A stretch of DNA of 64,000 nucleotides from Bryobacteraceae bacterium (GCA_026002875.1 BPGE01000001.1:2604001-2668000), one strand, 5' to 3'; counted from the stretch's first letter, positions 49,384-59,354 are shown. The notes: generated from the letters alone by a model not told the origin. Numbers and translations: made by a program.

Positions 49384-50650
49384 GGTTGTCTCCTTCCGCC
49401 GGGAACTCAAGCAGCTTGCCGTTCTTGAAGGTGGCCCTGACCAGGTTCGCTCCGATGTAATAGGCAAGCTCGCGGTAATCGGAGGCGTCCAGGATCAGAA
49501 AATCGGCCTGTTTTCCCGCCTCCAGCGAGCCCGTGCGCTCGCCGATGCCGAGTGCATGCGCGCCGTTCACGGTTGCGGCGCTGATCGCCTCCGCCGGCGT
49601 CATCCTCATCTGTGTGCATGCGAGCGACAGGATCATCTGCATGTTCCACACGGGGCTCGTTCCCGGATTGTAGTCCGTGGCGAGGGCTACCGCCGCGCCC
49701 GCCTCGATCAGCGCCCGCGCCGGCGCGTATCTGGAGCTGCCCAGAAAATACACCGAACCCGGCAGCAGGACGGCAACCGTCTCCGAGCGCGCCAGAACAG
49801 AAACAGACGAGCGGCTGATGTGCTCGAGATGGTCGGCGCTTCGCGCCCGCATTTCCGCTGCAAGCGCCGCTGCGCCCAGATCCTGGAATTGCGCCGCGTG
49901 GATCCGCAGCTCGAGCCCAAGCTTCCGCGCCGCTTCCAGGTAGCGCCTCGCCTGCGGCAGGCTGAAAGCGTTGCGGTCGCAGTACACGTCGGCGAACCGC
50001 GCCAGCTTCCTCCTTGCGACCGCCGGCAGAATCTCGGCGATCAGGTGGCCGATCCAGGCGTCCGCATCCCCGCTGAATTCGGGCGGCACAGCGTGCGCTC
50101 CCAGGAATGTCGGGATCACGCTGACCGGCTCGCCATCCAGCGATTGCAGGATCCGCAGGCATCGCAGCTCGCCTTCCTCCTCCAGCGCATACCCGCTCTT
50201 CGCCTCGGCCGTCGTCGTCCCGCACCGGGCCATCCGCTCCAGTTCCCGCCGCGCCTGCTCCCTGAGCCGGAGCGTGCTCATGGACCGCACCCGCCGCACC
50301 GTCGAGAGAATCCCCCCGCCCGCCCGGGCGATTTCTTCGTAATCTTTCCCGGCGATCCGCATGGAGAAATCGTCCAGCCGCGGCGCCCCGTAAAGAAGGT
50401 GCGTGTGGCAGTCGACAAACCCGGGCAGGACGACTCGGCCATGCACGTCGAGCTCGATCGCGCCTTTCGCCTTCGCCAGGTTCTCGACCCGGCTTGCGGG
50501 ACCTACCGCGGCGATGCGGTCTCCCTCTACCAGCAAAGCCCCGTTTTCGATGATCGAAAGTTCATTGAGCTCCGCTCCGCGCCGGGGGCCGGCGGAGCCG
50601 CGAAGCGTGAGCAACTGGCGCGCGCCCCGCACTAGAAGCCGTGACTGCAT
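49364..50650 (-). CDS. hutI: Imidazolonepropionase
   Basis: 428 aa amidohydrolase that opens imidazolone-propionate to N-formimino-L-glutamate. Metal motif FVDCHTHLLYG, then AEAKSGYALEEEGEL, DVYCDRNAFSL, HAAQFQDLGAAALA, DHLEH and a late TDYNPGTSPVWNMQ Asp. ATG 50650 with AAAAGG about 11 nt upstream; an in-frame TTG is 9 nt earlier. Followed by ftcD and lipA. Confidence 0.95.
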   Translation of the reverse strand: MQSRLLVRGARQLLTLRGSAGPRRGAELNELSIIENGALLVEGDRIAAVGPASRVENLAKAKGAIELDVHGRVVLPGFVDCHTHLLYGAPRLDDFSMRIAGKDYEEIARAGGGILSTVRRVRSMSTLRLREQARRELERMARCGTTTAEAKSGYALEEEGELRCLRILQSLDGEPVSVIPTFLGAHAVPPEFSGDADAWIGHLIAEILPAVARRKLARFADVYCDRNAFSLPQARRYLEAARKLGLELRIHAAQFQDLGAAALAAEMRARSADHLEHISRSSVSVLARSETVAVLLPGSVYFLGSSRYAPARALIEAGAAVALATDYNPGTSPVWNMQMILSLACTQMRMTPAEAISAATVNGAHALGIGERTGSLEAGKQADFLILDASDYRELAYYIGANLVRATFKNGKLLEFPAEGDNHGKTAG

Positions 50651-51022
50651 GACCGACAACCTTTTTCATCGTAGCTGTCCTGACCGCTTTTGTCGATCTG
50701 TTTTTTCCAACATGCACGAACAAATCCGGCGCCCCCATTCCACGTCTGCAGCCGCTTTTCCCTGAATCTTCCGGAATCCAAAATGAAACAGGCGTAAATT
50801 GACCGGACAATTCAGGATTTGGGAAATTCGATTCCTCTGGCTCGCGGAGTCTTCAGCCCTCCTGCCGCGGTCTGGCCGGCATCCGGGCTGCCTCCGTCCT
50901 GAGGCGGGAACCGTTCTCCGCTCCCGGTCGGCTGCAGCCATTCAGAGAAGGGCGCGGAGTTCGCCGGCGCCCGCAGGGAAAGCTGACGGGTGATCAGCAG
51001 GCGGAGCGGGGCCGCCCCGCTC
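50651..51022. other. 372-bp non-coding gap between hutU and hutI
   Basis: No credible gene. It is AT-rich near hutI (T-runs at 50660-50720), holds the palindrome at 50797-50812, a TTCCGGAA at 50769-50776, and next to the hutU stop a GAGCGGGG-N3-CCCCGCTC hairpin (51004-51022) without a T-tract. Likely a promoter and control region for hutI-ftcD-lipA. Confidence 0.5.
50797..50812. promoter_or_regulatory. 16-bp palindrome AATTG-N6-CAATT upstream of hutI
   Basis: AATTGACCGGACAATT is a near-perfect palindrome (one mismatched pair). Lies ~145 bp upstream of the hutI start. Operator for a histidine-catabolism regulator is inference. Confidence 0.45.
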
Positions 51023-52696
51023 TCACTCCGGCCCCGCCGCCGGCTCCTGAGGAGGCATCGGGATCCGCAAACCGTGCCGGCGGGCGCACCGGATCGCTTC
51101 TTCGTAGCCGGCATCCGCATGCCGCAACACGCCAAGACCGGGATCGCAGCGCATCACCCGTTCAGCCCTGCGGGCGGCGCCTTCGCTGCCGTCGACGACC
51201 GTCACCTGCCCCGCATGCTGCGAATAGCCAATCCCGACTCCGCCGCCGTTGTGCACGCTCACCCAGGTCGCCCCTGCCGCCGTGTTCAGAAGCGCGTTCA
51301 GAATCGGCCAGTCAGCGATGGCATCGCTGCCGTCCTTCATTCCTTCCGTCTCGCGGAAGGGCGACGCAACCGAGCCGCAATCCAGATGGTCGCGGCCGAT
51401 CACGATTGGCGCTTTTACTTTGCCTTCCGCCACAAGCCGGTTCATCGCCAGCGCAAAGCGGTCGCGTTCCCCGTAGCCCAGCCAGCAGATGCGCGCCGGA
51501 AGACCCTGGAACCGGACCTTCTCCCGGGCGAGCCGGATCCAGCGCACCAGAGCCTCATTGTCCGCAAACATCGCGCAGGCCACTTCGTCGGTCACATGAA
51601 TGTCGGAGGCTTCGCCGGAGAGCGCCACCCAGCGGAATGGGCCTTTTCCTTCGCAAAACAGCGGCCGGATGTACTCCGGCACGAAGCCGGGGATGTCGAA
51701 GGCCCGCGTCACGCCCCGGTCGAACGCCATTTTGCGGATGTTGTTTCCGTAATCGAACACGCGCGCCCCGGCCCGCTGCATGTCCAGCATCGCCTCCACG
51801 TGGCGCGCAATGGAATCCAGCGCGCGCTCGACATATCCTTTCGGGTCGGACACCCGCAGCCGGGCCGCCTCCTCCACGTTGAAGCCCGATGGGACGTAGC
51901 CGTTCAGCGGGTCATGCGCCGAAGTCTGGTCCGTCACCACGTCCGGAGTCACTCCCCGCCGCACGAGTTCCGGCAACACGTCTGCGCAGTTCGCGCACAA
52001 CCCCACAGACAGCGGCCGGCGCTCGTCGCGGGCGTCCAGCACCAGCCGGAGCGCCTCGTCAAGCGTGTCCGCTTTCACATCGCAATATCCTGTCTGCAGC
52101 CGCCGGGCGATCCGCGCCGGATCCACCTCCACGCACAGGATCGCCGCCCCGTTCATCGTCGCGGCCAGCGGCTGCGCGCCGCCCATCCCGCCCATGCCTC
52201 CGGTGAGCACGAAGCGGCCAGACAAACTCCCCCCGAAATGTTTCCGGCCTGCCGCCGCGAACGTCTCGTAGGTGCCCTGCAGGATGCCCTGCGTCCCGAT
52301 GTAAATCCAGCTTCCCGCCGTCATCTGGCCGTACATCGTCAGCCCGAGCCGCTCGTACTCGCGGAAATGCTCCCAGTCCGACCACCGTCCCACCAGGTTT
52401 GCATTGGCAATGAGCACGCGCGGCGCGTCTTCATGGGTCCGGAACACGCCTACGGGCTTGCCCGACTGCACCAGCAGCGTTTCATCCCGCTCCAGCGCAA
52501 GCAGCTCCCGGACAATGGCCTCAAAACAGTCCCAGTTCCGTGCAGCTTTGCCCGCCCCGCCGTACACCACCAGATCCTCCGGCCTTTCGGCCACGGCAGG
52601 ATCCAGATTGTTCATCAGCATGCGCAGCGCCGCTTCCTGCGGCCAGCCTTTCGCATGGAGTTCGCCGCCCCGCCAGGCTCTGATCGTCCGGTTCAT
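51023..52696 (-). CDS. hutU: Urocanate hydratase
   Basis: 557 aa NAD-dependent enzyme converting urocanate to imidazolone-propionate, the step before hutI. N-terminal [41 protein letters not shown] site, [14 protein letters not shown], and [12 protein letters not shown] plus [21 protein letters not shown] 52696 is preceded by TACAAT ending 6 nt upstream, so likely leaderless. hutH is not in the window. Confidence 0.96.
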   Translation of the reverse strand: MNRTIRAWRGGELHAKGWPQEAALRMLMNNLDPAVAERPEDLVVYGGAGKAARNWDCFEAIVRELLALERDETLLVQSGKPVGVFRTHEDAPRVLIANANLVGRWSDWEHFREYERLGLTMYGQMTAGSWIYIGTQGILQGTYETFAAAGRKHFGGSLSGRFVLTGGMGGMGGAQPLAATMNGAAILCVEVDPARIARRLQTGYCDVKADTLDEALRLVLDARDERRPLSVGLCANCADVLPELVRRGVTPDVVTDQTSAHDPLNGYVPSGFNVEEAARLRVSDPKGYVERALDSIARHVEAMLDMQRAGARVFDYGNNIRKMAFDRGVTRAFDIPGFVPEYIRPLFCEGKGPFRWVALSGEASDIHVTDEVACAMFADNEALVRWIRLAREKVRFQGLPARICWLGYGERDRFALAMNRLVAEGKVKAPIVIGRDHLDCGSVASPFRETEGMKDGSDAIADWPILNALLNTAAGATWVSVHNGGGVGIGYSQHAGQVTVVDGSEGAARRAERVMRCDPGLGVLRHADAGYEEAIRCARRHGLRIPMPPQEPAAGPE

Positions 52697-52702
52697 GCCC
52701 CG

Positions 52703-52708
52703 ATTGTA
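52703..52708 (-). promoter_or_regulatory. -10-like TACAAT, leaderless start of hutU
   Basis: Minus strand hexamer ending 6 nt before ATG 52696. Confidence 0.55.
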
Positions 52709-52852
52709 GGCCGCCCTGCGCGTGGAGTCACCGGGCCCAGGCGCACAAGGAACCTCTGCCCGTGCCACGCACCCTGACGGCTTCATGCATCGCCGAGGCA
52801 GGAAAGCAGCGGCATCGGGATCCCGCCCTGCGGAAACCCGCATGCATTGAGT

Positions 52853-52870
52853 CAGCGACCAGCGTCGCTG
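52853..52870. terminator. Hairpin downstream of the sialate O-acetylesterase gene
   Basis: CAGCGAC-N4-GTCGCTG, 7-bp perfect stem, 16 nt after the stop on the minus strand. No T-tract, so only a weak terminator candidate. Confidence 0.35.
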
Positions 52871-52886
52871 TGGCCGCCTCCCGCCC

Positions 52887-54314
52887 TCATCGCTCGATTT
52901 TCAGAGGACCGAAGGCCGGCGCAGGCATGTCCTCTTCATCGCGCAGGTTCACGTACGGGTTCCGTCCGGCTCCGTAGTACAGGAATGCGTCGTCAGGCAG
53001 TTTGCCCTGGAACAGCAGTTCCACCACGTTCGGCGCCTCGCGCGACACCCGCTGCCGGTAGATGACGCGCAGCTCGTTGCCTGCCCCATCGCGCACCGAG
53101 AAACCGTTCAACCGTCCGGAATGCGTCAGCCGGCCGTTCACTTCGCTGAACTCGACCTGAATCGTCTGCCCCTTCAGCCTGGCCGCCACGGGCCGCGGTC
53201 CGCGCCGCACCCGGCCTTCGGCCAGGTTGGCGAGCCGCCTGCCCAGAAGCCGGAAATCATCCGTGCCCACATGGATGCTGTCGTCCAGTTCGCAATCGGC
53301 ACAGGTGGTCATCCACACATTCGGCAGTTGCGATTCCACGCGCAGCTGGGCATCCTGCACCATGTCCCACGGCGCCTCGGGCGCGGAGACCACGTGGCGG
53401 CCGATCTGGACGTAGTAAAAGGGGAGGTCCCGCAGGCCCGTGTCTTCTCTCAGCCGCTGGATGAAACTCCGGAATTTCTCCTCGAACAGCGGCGCGGCTT
53501 TCTCGTTGGCGTCGCTTTCGCCCTGATACCACAGCACGCCGCGCACGCGGCCGCCGGCCAGGCGGATCCGCCGCAGCATGGCCCCATACAGCGATTCCCC
53601 GCCCCGGTCCTTCAGGTCCGGACTCCACTGATCCATCGATGTTCCGCCATGCGCACACGGGATCAGTCCCACCGGCACGCCGGTCCGCCGCACCATCTCC
53701 AGCGCGAACGGCAGCCCCACGCCTGCTCCCTTGCGCCGCCCGGCGATGAATTTCCGCAGTTCTTCGCCTTCGAGCTTCGCGATTTCGCCTTTGGAGTTCT
53801 TCCGCCAGTGCACTTTGTCCACAGCGTCCGCCAGCCGGTGCAGGGGGTCTTCGGCCACGACCCAGGTATCGGTCATGTCGAGCGAGTTCACCATCGCGCT
53901 CGGCAGCGGCAGGTCTTCAAGATTGCCGACTCCTTCCATGTTCGACTGGCCGGCCAGCACCCACAGATCGCCCACAAGCACGTGCGCGACCGCTGCAACG
54001 TCCGGGGATCCCGCCACGCGGAACTCCAGCCTGTAGGGCCCGCCCGCAGGCAGCCCTTTCAGCTCCGCCGTCCAGCGTCCCCCCGACACCTTTCCAGCCG
54101 CCTTCCACTCGAAGCCCGGCACCGGCATGCCAGCCCTGAGGACACGGGCTTCCACGCCGCGCCCCTCCCCGCCGCTTGCCGCCCCCTCCACGCGGATGTC
54201 AGCTGTGTTGGCCGGTCCGCGCTGAAACACCTGATAGTCCGACGCACCCCTCTCCACGCGCAGCGCCTGACCAGACAGCAGCGACGCAGCAAGCAGGCAC
54301 ACGATCAACCTCAT
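52887..54314 (-). CDS. Sialate O-acetylesterase family SGNH hydrolase
   Basis: 475 aa with signal peptide ([14 protein letters not shown]). SGNH blocks: LAGQSNMEG with the catalytic Ser, [24 protein letters not shown], and a final [18 protein letters not shown] Asp/His. It removes acetyl esters from sugars such as sialic acid or plant polysaccharides; the exact ester is unknown. GGAGG 5 nt before ATG. Confidence 0.88.
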   Translation of the reverse strand: MRLIVCLLAASLLSGQALRVERGASDYQVFQRGPANTADIRVEGAASGGEGRGVEARVLRAGMPVPGFEWKAAGKVSGGRWTAELKGLPAGGPYRLEFRVAGSPDVAAVAHVLVGDLWVLAGQSNMEGVGNLEDLPLPSAMVNSLDMTDTWVVAEDPLHRLADAVDKVHWRKNSKGEIAKLEGEELRKFIAGRRKGAGVGLPFALEMVRRTGVPVGLIPCAHGGTSMDQWSPDLKDRGGESLYGAMLRRIRLAGGRVRGVLWYQGESDANEKAAPLFEEKFRSFIQRLREDTGLRDLPFYYVQIGRHVVSAPEAPWDMVQDAQLRVESQLPNVWMTTCADCELDDSIHVGTDDFRLLGRRLANLAEGRVRRGPRPVAARLKGQTIQVEFSEVNGRLTHSGRLNGFSVRDGAGNELRVIYRQRVSREAPNVVELLFQGKLPDDAFLYYGAGRNPYVNLRDEEDMPAPAFGPLKIER

Positions 54315-54368
54315 GATGACCTCCAGCGCCGCCATTCTATCTCTTCCCTGCCCGGCCTCTGCCGCGCC

Positions 54369-54788
54369 TCATCCGGCACCCGCCGCCGCCCCCGCTCCGG
54401 CCACTGTCTCCAGCACCGTCCGGTGCACCTTCAGCAGCAGGTCGACCTCCCGCCGGGAAACCCCGAGCGCGGCCGCAATGTTCTCCGGACTCTGCCCCAG
54501 CCGGTGCATTCTCAGCGCCTGGCTCCTCTTGCTCAGATTCATGCCCTCCCTCGGGATGGCTGCCCGGTCCACTGCGGCCTTCCGCTCCAGCTCAAGCTCC
54601 TGGGACAGCACCTGCAGGGCGCGCCGCAGCTCGCCTGCCTCGGCCGACCACTGCTCTTCCCTCTCTTCCATCTCCCGGCGCAGGCGCGCCATTTCGCGTT
54701 TCAGACTGAAAAACAGCACGAGCGATCCGGCCAGCGTCAGCACGCAGGCGGCCAGAATCATGATCGGATGCGCCACGACGTCCATCAT
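54369..54788 (-). CDS. DUF2802-like membrane-anchored protein with HTH motif
   Basis: 139 aa. One N-terminal membrane helix (ILAACVLTLAGSLVLFF), a Glu/Arg-rich coiled coil (~35-85), then a helix-turn-helix-like end (SPENIAAALGVSRREVDLLLKVHR). Function unknown. The start could be ATG 54788 or 54785. Confidence 0.62.
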   Translation of the reverse strand: MMDVVAHPIMILAACVLTLAGSLVLFFSLKREMARLRREMEEREEQWSAEAGELRRALQVLSQELELERKAAVDRAAIPREGMNLSKRSQALRMHRLGQSPENIAAALGVSRREVDLLLKVHRTVLETVAGAGAAAGAG

Positions 54789-54872
54789 TCTGATCAACGG
54801 CCGGAGCGGCCAGCCACTTCATATCTCCATCGCCCGGAGGGCATAAATGCCCTTCATCCGCCCCTCTTCTGC

Positions 54873-54878
54873 CAGAAT
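54873..54878 (+). promoter_or_regulatory. -10-like CAGAAT upstream of the DUF192 gene
   Basis: Ends 9 nt before ATG 54888; first base departs from TANNNT. Confidence 0.3.
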
Positions 54879-54887
54879 AGAGCCGTC

Positions 54888-55247
54888 ATGCCGCTGCGCG
54901 TCGTCAACCGGACCCGCTCCACAGTACTCGCCACGCGCGCCGAGAAGGCTGGCGAATCGGCCTCCCGCCGCCGCGGGCTGCTCGGACGCAGTTCCCTGCC
55001 CCAGGGCGAAGGCCTGTGGATCGTCCCCTGCGAGGCTGTCCACTGCTTCTTCATGAAGTTCACCATCGACGTGATCTTTCTGGACCGGAAGCTGCGCGTG
55101 GTGAAGCTGCGCCCGTCGCTGAAACCCTGGCGCATCGCCGGCTGCCTGCGCGCGCACTCGGTTCTCGAATTGCCTGAGGGAACCATCCAGGCCACTTGCA
55201 CGCAGCCCGGCGACCAGCTTGAATTCGAGGAAATCCCGCCTGCCTGA
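54888..55247 (+). CDS. DUF192 family protein
   Basis: 119 aa small beta-barrel. Family blocks: RRRGLLGRSSLPQGEGLWIVPCEAVHCFFMKFTIDVIFLD and VLELPEGTIQ. No signal peptide, although many relatives are exported. Function unknown. Stops flush against the convergent pcm gene. Confidence 0.85.
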   Translation: MPLRVVNRTRSTVLATRAEKAGESASRRRGLLGRSSLPQGEGLWIVPCEAVHCFFMKFTIDVIFLDRKLRVVKLRPSLKPWRIAGCLRAHSVLELPEGTIQATCTQPGDQLEFEEIPPA

Positions 55248-55955
55248 TCAGCGCTTGCCCGGCACCATCGGCACGAACATCACCGGAAACTCGGTCCGCC
55301 GCCGGATCCGACCGTTCGGATCCTTGTCGATCACCACCAGTTCCTGCCACCCTGTGCCCACCGGCGCCACCAGCCGTCCGCCCGGCTTCAGCTGATCGAT
55401 CAGCTTCTGCGGCACGTCGGGCGGAGCAGCGGTCAGCATGATTTTGTCGAACGGCGCCTCCTCCGGCCACCCTTCGTAGCCGTCCCCGATCCGCACGGTG
55501 ACGTTCCTGAAGCCGAGCCGCTCCAGCAGCGCCTGCGCCTGCCTGCCCAGCGGTTCCACCACCTCAATCGTGTAGACGTGCCGCACGAGTTTCGCCAGCA
55601 CCGCCGCCTGGTAACCAGACCCGGTTCCGATCTCCAGCACCCTGTCGGCCGGCTTCGGGTCGAGCATCTCCGTCATCGCCGCCACGATGTAAGGCTGGGA
55701 AATCGTCTGTCCATGGCCAATCGGCAGCGGGTGATCCTCGTACGCCGAGCGCCGCAACGACTCCGGGACGAACAGGTGCCGCTCCACTTCCCGCATCGCC
55801 CTCAGCACTGCCGCGTTGCGCACCCCGCGGCGCTCGATCTGCAGCCGCACCATCTGCTCCCGCAGTGCGGTCCAGTCCTGCCCGTTCGCCGATAAGGAAA
55901 ATGCGGACACAAGCCAAGCCGGAAAGAGGCCGCGCCGCGACGGCCGCTCGCTCAT
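55248..55955 (-). CDS. pcm: Protein-L-isoaspartate O-methyltransferase with signal-like N-terminus
   Basis: 235 aa. It methylates isoaspartyl residues to start their repair. Motifs: REQMVRLQIERRGV, HPLPIGHGQTISQPYIVAAMTE, the SAM loop VLEIGTGSGYQAAVLA, and MLTAAPPDVPQKLIDQLKPGGRLVAPVG. The first ~26 residues (RRGLFPAWLVSAFSLSANGQ) resemble an export signal, suggesting an envelope-located form. TAAGAT ends 9 nt before ATG. Confidence 0.9.
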   Translation of the reverse strand: MSERPSRRGLFPAWLVSAFSLSANGQDWTALREQMVRLQIERRGVRNAAVLRAMREVERHLFVPESLRRSAYEDHPLPIGHGQTISQPYIVAAMTEMLDPKPADRVLEIGTGSGYQAAVLAKLVRHVYTIEVVEPLGRQAQALLERLGFRNVTVRIGDGYEGWPEEAPFDKIMLTAAPPDVPQKLIDQLKPGGRLVAPVGTGWQELVVIDKDPNGRIRRRTEFPVMFVPMVPGKR

Positions 55956-55964
55956 TCCATCCCC

Positions 55965-55970
55965 ATCTTA
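55965..55970 (-). promoter_or_regulatory. -10-like TAAGAT upstream of pcm
   Basis: Ends 9 nt before ATG 55955. Confidence 0.45.
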
Positions 55971-56012
55971 CGCCCGATCCGCCGCTGCGCAACGCCCCGC
56001 TGCGCATTTCGC

Positions 56013-56018
56013 TATAAG
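56013..56018 (+). promoter_or_regulatory. -10-like TATAAG upstream of the aldo/keto reductase
   Basis: Ends 9 nt before ATG 56028. Confidence 0.45.
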
Positions 56019-56027
56019 AGAAGACGT

Positions 56028-56990
56028 ATGGAAAAGCGCAGGCTCGGCAACAGCGACATGTGGATCACGCCGCTCGGCATCGGCCAGTGGGCCATGGGCG
56101 GGGGCGGCTGGAAATTCTCCTGGGGACCGCAGGACGACCGCGAGTCCATCGCCGCCATCCGCGCGGCCCTCGACGCTGGCTGGAACTGGGTGGACACCGC
56201 CGCCGTCTACGGTCTCGGCCACGCCGAGGAAGTCCTCGCGCAGGCGCTCGAGGGCGTCTCGCCGAAACCCTATATCTTCACCAAGTGCGAGCGATGCTGG
56301 CGCGAAAACGGCGAGATCTACGGCTGCCTGAAGCGCGACTCGGTCCTCCGCGAGTGCGAGGCCTCCCTCCGCCGGCTCCGCGTCGACGTCATCGACCTGT
56401 ACCAGATCCACTGGCCGGAGCCCGACGAGGACATCGAAGAGGCCTGGGAGGCCATGCTGGAGCTGAAGCGGCAGGGGAAAGTGCGCTGGATCGGCGTCTC
56501 GAATTTTTCACTTTCCCAGCTCCGGCGGCTGGAAAAATATGGAGAAGTGACCTCTCTGCAGCCTCCGTACAACCTGCTTGCCCGCGAGATCGAAAAAGAA
56601 ATTCTGCCCTATTGCGCGGAAAATAATATCGGCATTCTTGCGTATTCTCCCATGCATTCCGGCCTCCTCACGGGCCGGATGACCCGGGAACGCATCGCCC
56701 AGCTGCCGCCCGACGACCACCGGGCGCGCCGTCCGCAGTTCCAGGAGCCGCTTCTGAGCCGCAACCTGCAGCTCGTGGAAAAACTCCGCGAGATCGGCGC
56801 ACGCCACGGCCGGACTCCGGGCGAGGCGGCCATCGCCTGGGTCCTGCGCCGCCCGGAGGTCACCGCCGCCATCGTCGGCCTCCGTTCCCCCGCGCAACTG
56901 GAGGGCGTGAAGGGTGCGGCCGAATTCCGCCTCTCGGTTCAGGAAATCGACGAAATCGAACAGGAAATGCAGCGGCTTGGCATCGCCTGA
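56028..56990 (+). CDS. Aldo/keto reductase
   Basis: 320 aa NADPH-dependent TIM barrel. Asp and Tyr of the active site lie in NWVDTAAVYGLGHAEEVL, Lys in YIFTKCE, and His in YQIHWPEPDEDIEEAWEAM. Typical AKR11/12-type layout. Substrate unknown. Converges on the HpcH aldolase with a 6-nt gap. Confidence 0.92.
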   Translation: MEKRRLGNSDMWITPLGIGQWAMGGGGWKFSWGPQDDRESIAAIRAALDAGWNWVDTAAVYGLGHAEEVLAQALEGVSPKPYIFTKCERCWRENGEIYGCLKRDSVLRECEASLRRLRVDVIDLYQIHWPEPDEDIEEAWEAMLELKRQGKVRWIGVSNFSLSQLRRLEKYGEVTSLQPPYNLLAREIEKEILPYCAENNIGILAYSPMHSGLLTGRMTRERIAQLPPDDHRARRPQFQEPLLSRNLQLVEKLREIGARHGRTPGEAAIAWVLRRPEVTAAIVGLRSPAQLEGVKGAAEFRLSVQEIDEIEQEMQRLGIA

Positions 56991-56996
56991 AACCGC

Positions 56997-57764
56997 TCAG
57001 GGCTTCAGCTTCGACGCGATCCCTTTGGCGGCTTCGTACAGCATTCCGATCTCGCTGGAGCAGCCGACAAAGAGCATGCCCATGCTCTTCCACCGCTCCG
57101 CCAGCGCGATGCTGCGCGCCTGCGCGCCCGGCGCCACTCCATGCGCCAGGCAGCTCTCGACGATTTTCTCCGCAGCCGCCAGCATCTTCGGGTGCTCGAA
57201 CTCGCCCGGCACGCCAAGACTGATCGATAGGTCCAATGGACCGATCATCACGGCGTCGATGTGAGGCACGCTCAGCAGCTCGTCCCGCGCCTCGAGCGCC
57301 CGGACGGTCTCAATCTGCAGCACCACCATCTGCTCGCGGTTCATGTGCTCCATGATGGCGGCGATCGAAGCGGGCTCGAAGTCGATATGCAGCGGCGTCA
57401 GCCCCATGCCGCGCACGCCGAGCGGAGGAAACTTCGCCCAGCTCACCGCCCGCTCCAGCACTGCCGGATCCTCCACGCGCGGGAAGATCACGCCCTCGGC
57501 GCCGCAGTCCAGCGCGCGGGCGATCAGGGAATACTGAAGGTCGGCCACGCGGACGATCGGCGCCAGTCCCACCTTCACGGCGATCCGGCACAGGTCCTGC
57601 AACGTCTCCAGATCGAACCCGCCATGTTCGGCATCGAGAAAGGCCCAGTCGAACCCCGCCGCCGCCAGCACGCGGATCGCATCCTGCGAGCGCAGCTGCT
57701 GATAGGACGTGCCGAGCTGGAACCGGCCCTCTTTCAAAGCCTGTTTCACCGTGTTTTTCTTCAT
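56997..57764 (-). CDS. HpcH/HpaI family aldolase
   Basis: 255 aa class II metal aldolase. FDWAFLDAEHGGFDLETLQDL, the Arg of PIVRVAD, GVIFPRVEDPAVLERAV and IDAVMIGPLDLSISLGVPGEF give the family and the metal Glu/Asp pair. Members cleave 4-hydroxy-2-oxo acids, such as 2-keto-3-deoxy-rhamnonate (RhmA) or HpcH substrates. ATG overlaps the bshC stop (ATGA). Confidence 0.88.
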   Translation of the reverse strand: MKKNTVKQALKEGRFQLGTSYQQLRSQDAIRVLAAAGFDWAFLDAEHGGFDLETLQDLCRIAVKVGLAPIVRVADLQYSLIARALDCGAEGVIFPRVEDPAVLERAVSWAKFPPLGVRGMGLTPLHIDFEPASIAAIMEHMNREQMVVLQIETVRALEARDELLSVPHIDAVMIGPLDLSISLGVPGEFEHPKMLAAAEKIVESCLAHGVAPGAQARSIALAERWKSMGMLFVGCSSEIGMLYEAAKGIASKLKP

Positions 57765-59299
57765 GGAACCAGCACCTCGTGCGCGGGTTTCATCGCGTCG
57801 GCCGCCTGCAGGATTTCGTCCAGAACTCCCGTGCCGTATTTCGCCAGAAACGGGAGAAAGGAATAATATCTTTCCTGCAGCTGGCGCTCCGGCGCCGCCA
57901 GGCGGAACGCATGCCTTGCCTGGTCGGCGGCCTCATCGGACTTCCGCAGGGCCGCCCGGGCCGTCTTCCGCCGCATTTTTTCCAGTTGATACGCGATTTT
58001 CGCGCCGCTCCGCTTCATCGCCTCTCCCAGCGTGGGGTCGAAGGCGGCGAGCTCGGCGCGCAGGCTTTCCAGGCGCGGCCCGATTCCGGCGGCCGCCTCG
58101 TCCAGCGCTTCTTTCAGCCTCTCGGGCACAAGCCGGACCGCGACGTGCTCCAGCAGGGCTTCTTCCCCGCGCAGACACTCGGCCAGCGTCACGCCGAAAC
58201 GCTCCATCAGCCTTTGCGTCCGTGGATCGATCAGCGTGAATCCGGCGCGCGGCAACACGGCGGGCATCCGTCCCAGCAGCAGGGAGTGCAGCGCCTCGGA
58301 CTGAGCCCAGTACGCCACCTCGGCCGGCCCGCCCACATAAACTGCCGTCGGCAGGAGCCAGTCCTGCATCACCGGCCGCAGCAGCGCGTTCGGCGACCAC
58401 TGCGCGGGATCGTCTGGCACAGCGGCAATCCCAGCCCGCCGGCGCGCGCCGTGTTCGAGAACGAAGAACAGCGCCGTCCCGTCTTCGACGTCCACCTGCG
58501 CGTGAAAGCCGGCCTGTTCCAGCTCCCGCTTCCGCAGCGCCAGCGCCTGGCCCAGTTCCTCCCGGCGCGCCCACGCCCGCTCCAGCAACGGCGCCGCCAG
58601 CCGCCGCAGCCGCGGCTCGAGAGGATCCAAAAACACCATCCCGTAGGGCCGCAGCAGCGGCTCGAGCAGCGCGAGGAAAGACTCCGAAAACGTCCGCCCC
58701 GGCCGGTAGGCGTCCCGCACGAGCGCCAGGGCCTCGTCCGCATGCAGGAAGCCCTCCATCGCCGCAGCGAGCGCTTCCACGGGCGGATGCGGAATGGGAA
58801 TCGTCCCCACCGGACGTCCCCGCCCTTCCCCCGCGGCTGCCTCCAGGCGGACAATCCGCAGACGCGTGTCGAACACGTGCGCGCGGCTGACCTCGATGAG
58901 GTCGTGATCCTCGCTGGCGATCCAGAACACGGGCACGGCCGGCTGGCCTGCTTCTTCCAGCCGCCGCGCCACATGCACGGCCGTCAGGGCCTTGTACAGC
59001 GTGTATGCCGGCCCGCCGAACAGGCCCGCCTGCTGGCCAGTCACGACGGCCACCGTGGCGGGGTCCGCCAGCTTCTGCAACGCGGCGCTCTGCGGATTCA
59101 CCGCTGCCAGCGCTTCGGCCACGTCCCGTCGGGGCGCTCCCTCCGCCGCGCGGGCTTCGCGCGCAGCCTCAAGCCAGCCCGTCAGCGAGAACGGATCGTG
59201 ACGGTAAAAGCGCGCCGCGTCGCCGGAGGCGGATACGTATGCGGCGAACAGGGCGCTCACGCCCGGCAGCTCGGCGTAGGGCACGCTGGCGAATCGCAT
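57761..59299 (-). CDS. bshC: Bacillithiol biosynthesis cysteine-adding enzyme BshC
   Basis: 512 aa. It adds cysteine to GlcN-malate in bacillithiol synthesis. AVVTGQQAGLFGGPAYTLYKALTAV, PVFWIASEDHDLIEVSRAHV, and ALRKRELEQAGFHAQVDVEDG... fit the family and its length. bshA/B are not nearby. TAGCCT is 18 nt upstream of ATG. First gene of a two-gene unit with the HpcH aldolase. Confidence 0.93.
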   Translation of the reverse strand: MRFASVPYAELPGVSALFAAYVSASGDAARFYRHDPFSLTGWLEAAREARAAEGAPRRDVAEALAAVNPQSAALQKLADPATVAVVTGQQAGLFGGPAYTLYKALTAVHVARRLEEAGQPAVPVFWIASEDHDLIEVSRAHVFDTRLRIVRLEAAAGEGRGRPVGTIPIPHPPVEALAAAMEGFLHADEALALVRDAYRPGRTFSESFLALLEPLLRPYGMVFLDPLEPRLRRLAAPLLERAWARREELGQALALRKRELEQAGFHAQVDVEDGTALFFVLEHGARRRAGIAAVPDDPAQWSPNALLRPVMQDWLLPTAVYVGGPAEVAYWAQSEALHSLLLGRMPAVLPRAGFTLIDPRTQRLMERFGVTLAECLRGEEALLEHVAVRLVPERLKEALDEAAAGIGPRLESLRAELAAFDPTLGEAMKRSGAKIAYQLEKMRRKTARAALRKSDEAADQARHAFRLAAPERQLQERYYSFLPFLAKYGTGVLDEILQAADAMKPAHEVLVP

Positions 59300-59354
59300 G
59301 AGAGAACGTACTTTCTCAGGCTAGCAGAACGCCCTCCGCGCCCCGCGCGCGGCC

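Noticed and set aside
51004-51022. Strong terminator after hutU
   Set aside because: Perfect GC stem but no T-tract on the minus strand.
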